Source: Desulfurococcales archaeon
GTDB lineage: Archaea; Thermoproteota; Thermoprotei_A; Sulfolobales; NBVN01
Direction: 5' to 3'
Length of the DNA stretch: 5,295 nucleotides
NCBI GenBank assembly: GCA_027061705.1
Contig: JAMOVB010000160.1
Location: 1 to 5,295, forward strand
Made by a program: the position numbers and the translations under genes. Every line of letters begins with the position of its first letter. Positions within the stretch are counted from its first letter, which is position 1. The notes under the pieces were generated by a model, which was not told where the DNA came from, did no database searches, and worked only from the letters and a program-made list of their open reading frames with translations. This document shows, piece by piece, positions 4,998 through 5,295 of the stretch.

Positions 4998-5295
4998 TCA
5001 CCGGCACTGCCCGCCCAACATGCCGTGTGTTGAGACCCGCCCGGCCGAGGAGACCATATGCTTAAGCAGCTCAGCCATGCATATATCGTTGAGCGCCTCA
5101 ACAGCGTCGAGGGCTTGATAGAGGGTCTTGGCGGCAGCGACGACGCCATGCCCTAGGAGCACGACAACCCTACACTTCCTTATTGCTGAGGCGACAGCCC
5201 TAGCCAGCTCCCCGCTCCCCGGAGGCACGTAAGGCACTGTAGCGACGCACCTGCCTATCGAGTAAGCCTCTATATAGTCCTCGGGATTCACGCAG
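4998..5295 (-). CDS. Class II aldolase (FucA/AraD family), partial (N-terminus beyond right edge)
   Basis: Ninety-eight residues are visible, and the frame stays open through the right edge, so the GTG at 5291 is probably internal. The fragment corresponds to the C-terminal half of zinc-dependent class II aldolases of about 190-220 residues. It shows VATVPYVPPGSGELARAV (window residues 17-34), then the strand and loop VVVLLGHGVV (43-52). His49 there is equivalent to the third zinc His of E. coli fuculose-phosphate aldolase. A helix, YQALDAVEALNDICMAEL, follows. The first two zinc His residues and the catalytic Glu lie outside the window. Family members cleave sugar phosphates (fuculose- or rhamnulose-1-phosphate), epimerise ribulose 5-phosphate or dehydrate methylthioribulose 1-phosphate; the fragment does not decide among these. 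It ends in TGA, convergent with the site-2 protease at 8 bp. Confidence 0.85.
   Translation of the reverse strand, partial: CVNPEDYIEAYSIGRCVATVPYVPPGSGELARAVASAIRKCRVVVLLGHGVVAAAKTLYQALDAVEALNDICMAELLKHMVSSAGRVSTHGMLGGQCR

Overview
The window reads as a compact piece of archaeal chromosome, most likely from a thermophilic Thermoproteota (crenarchaeal) lineage. The evidence is archaeal TATA-like boxes about 30-35 bp upstream of starts, several GTG starts, purine-rich Shine-Dalgarno sites, heavy use of AGG (Arg) and ATA (Ile) codons, very short gaps, and archaeal-type proteins (a 6-phospho-3-hexuloisomerase and an EMAP-domain RNA-binding protein). I cannot name a genus.

Layout, left to right. 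(1) 1-582, minus: a JAMM/RadC-like metalloprotein, cut by the left edge. (2) 678-1367, plus: an RNA-binding protein with a C-terminal EMAP/tRNA-binding domain, divergent from gene 1. (3) 1377-1439, minus: a previously unlabelled intergenic segment with the full layout of a C/D box guide sRNA: C and D boxes, a C'-like box, a 12-nt guide and a closing stem abutting both boxes. Its guide can pair with the archaeal 16S rRNA 530 loop. (4) 1497-1874 and 1913-2515, minus: a probable two-gene operon of 6-phospho-3-hexuloisomerase followed by a small helical protein I do not recognise. (5) 2668-3351, plus: an Mrr-like PD-(D/E)XK nuclease with an unusually long Shine-Dalgarno match. (6) 3363-3719, minus: a single-span membrane protein with a long Thr/Ser-rich tail and a pilin-like N-terminus. 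(7) 3820-4989, plus: a site-2-protease-like M50 membrane metalloprotease with a PDZ region, divergent from gene 6. (8) 4998-5295, minus: the C-terminal half of a class II (FucA/AraD-type) aldolase, cut by the right edge.

No stretch longer than about 150 bases lacks a gene. I see no insertion sequence, CRISPR array, tRNA or rRNA, and no defence or secretion cassette. The genes look like ordinary chromosomal housekeeping and accessory genes, not one coordinated system. The most rewarding items are the C/D box sRNA with its predicted rRNA target and the divergent pair formed by the Thr-rich membrane protein and the site-2 protease. The protein has the N-in orientation that such proteases usually cut.
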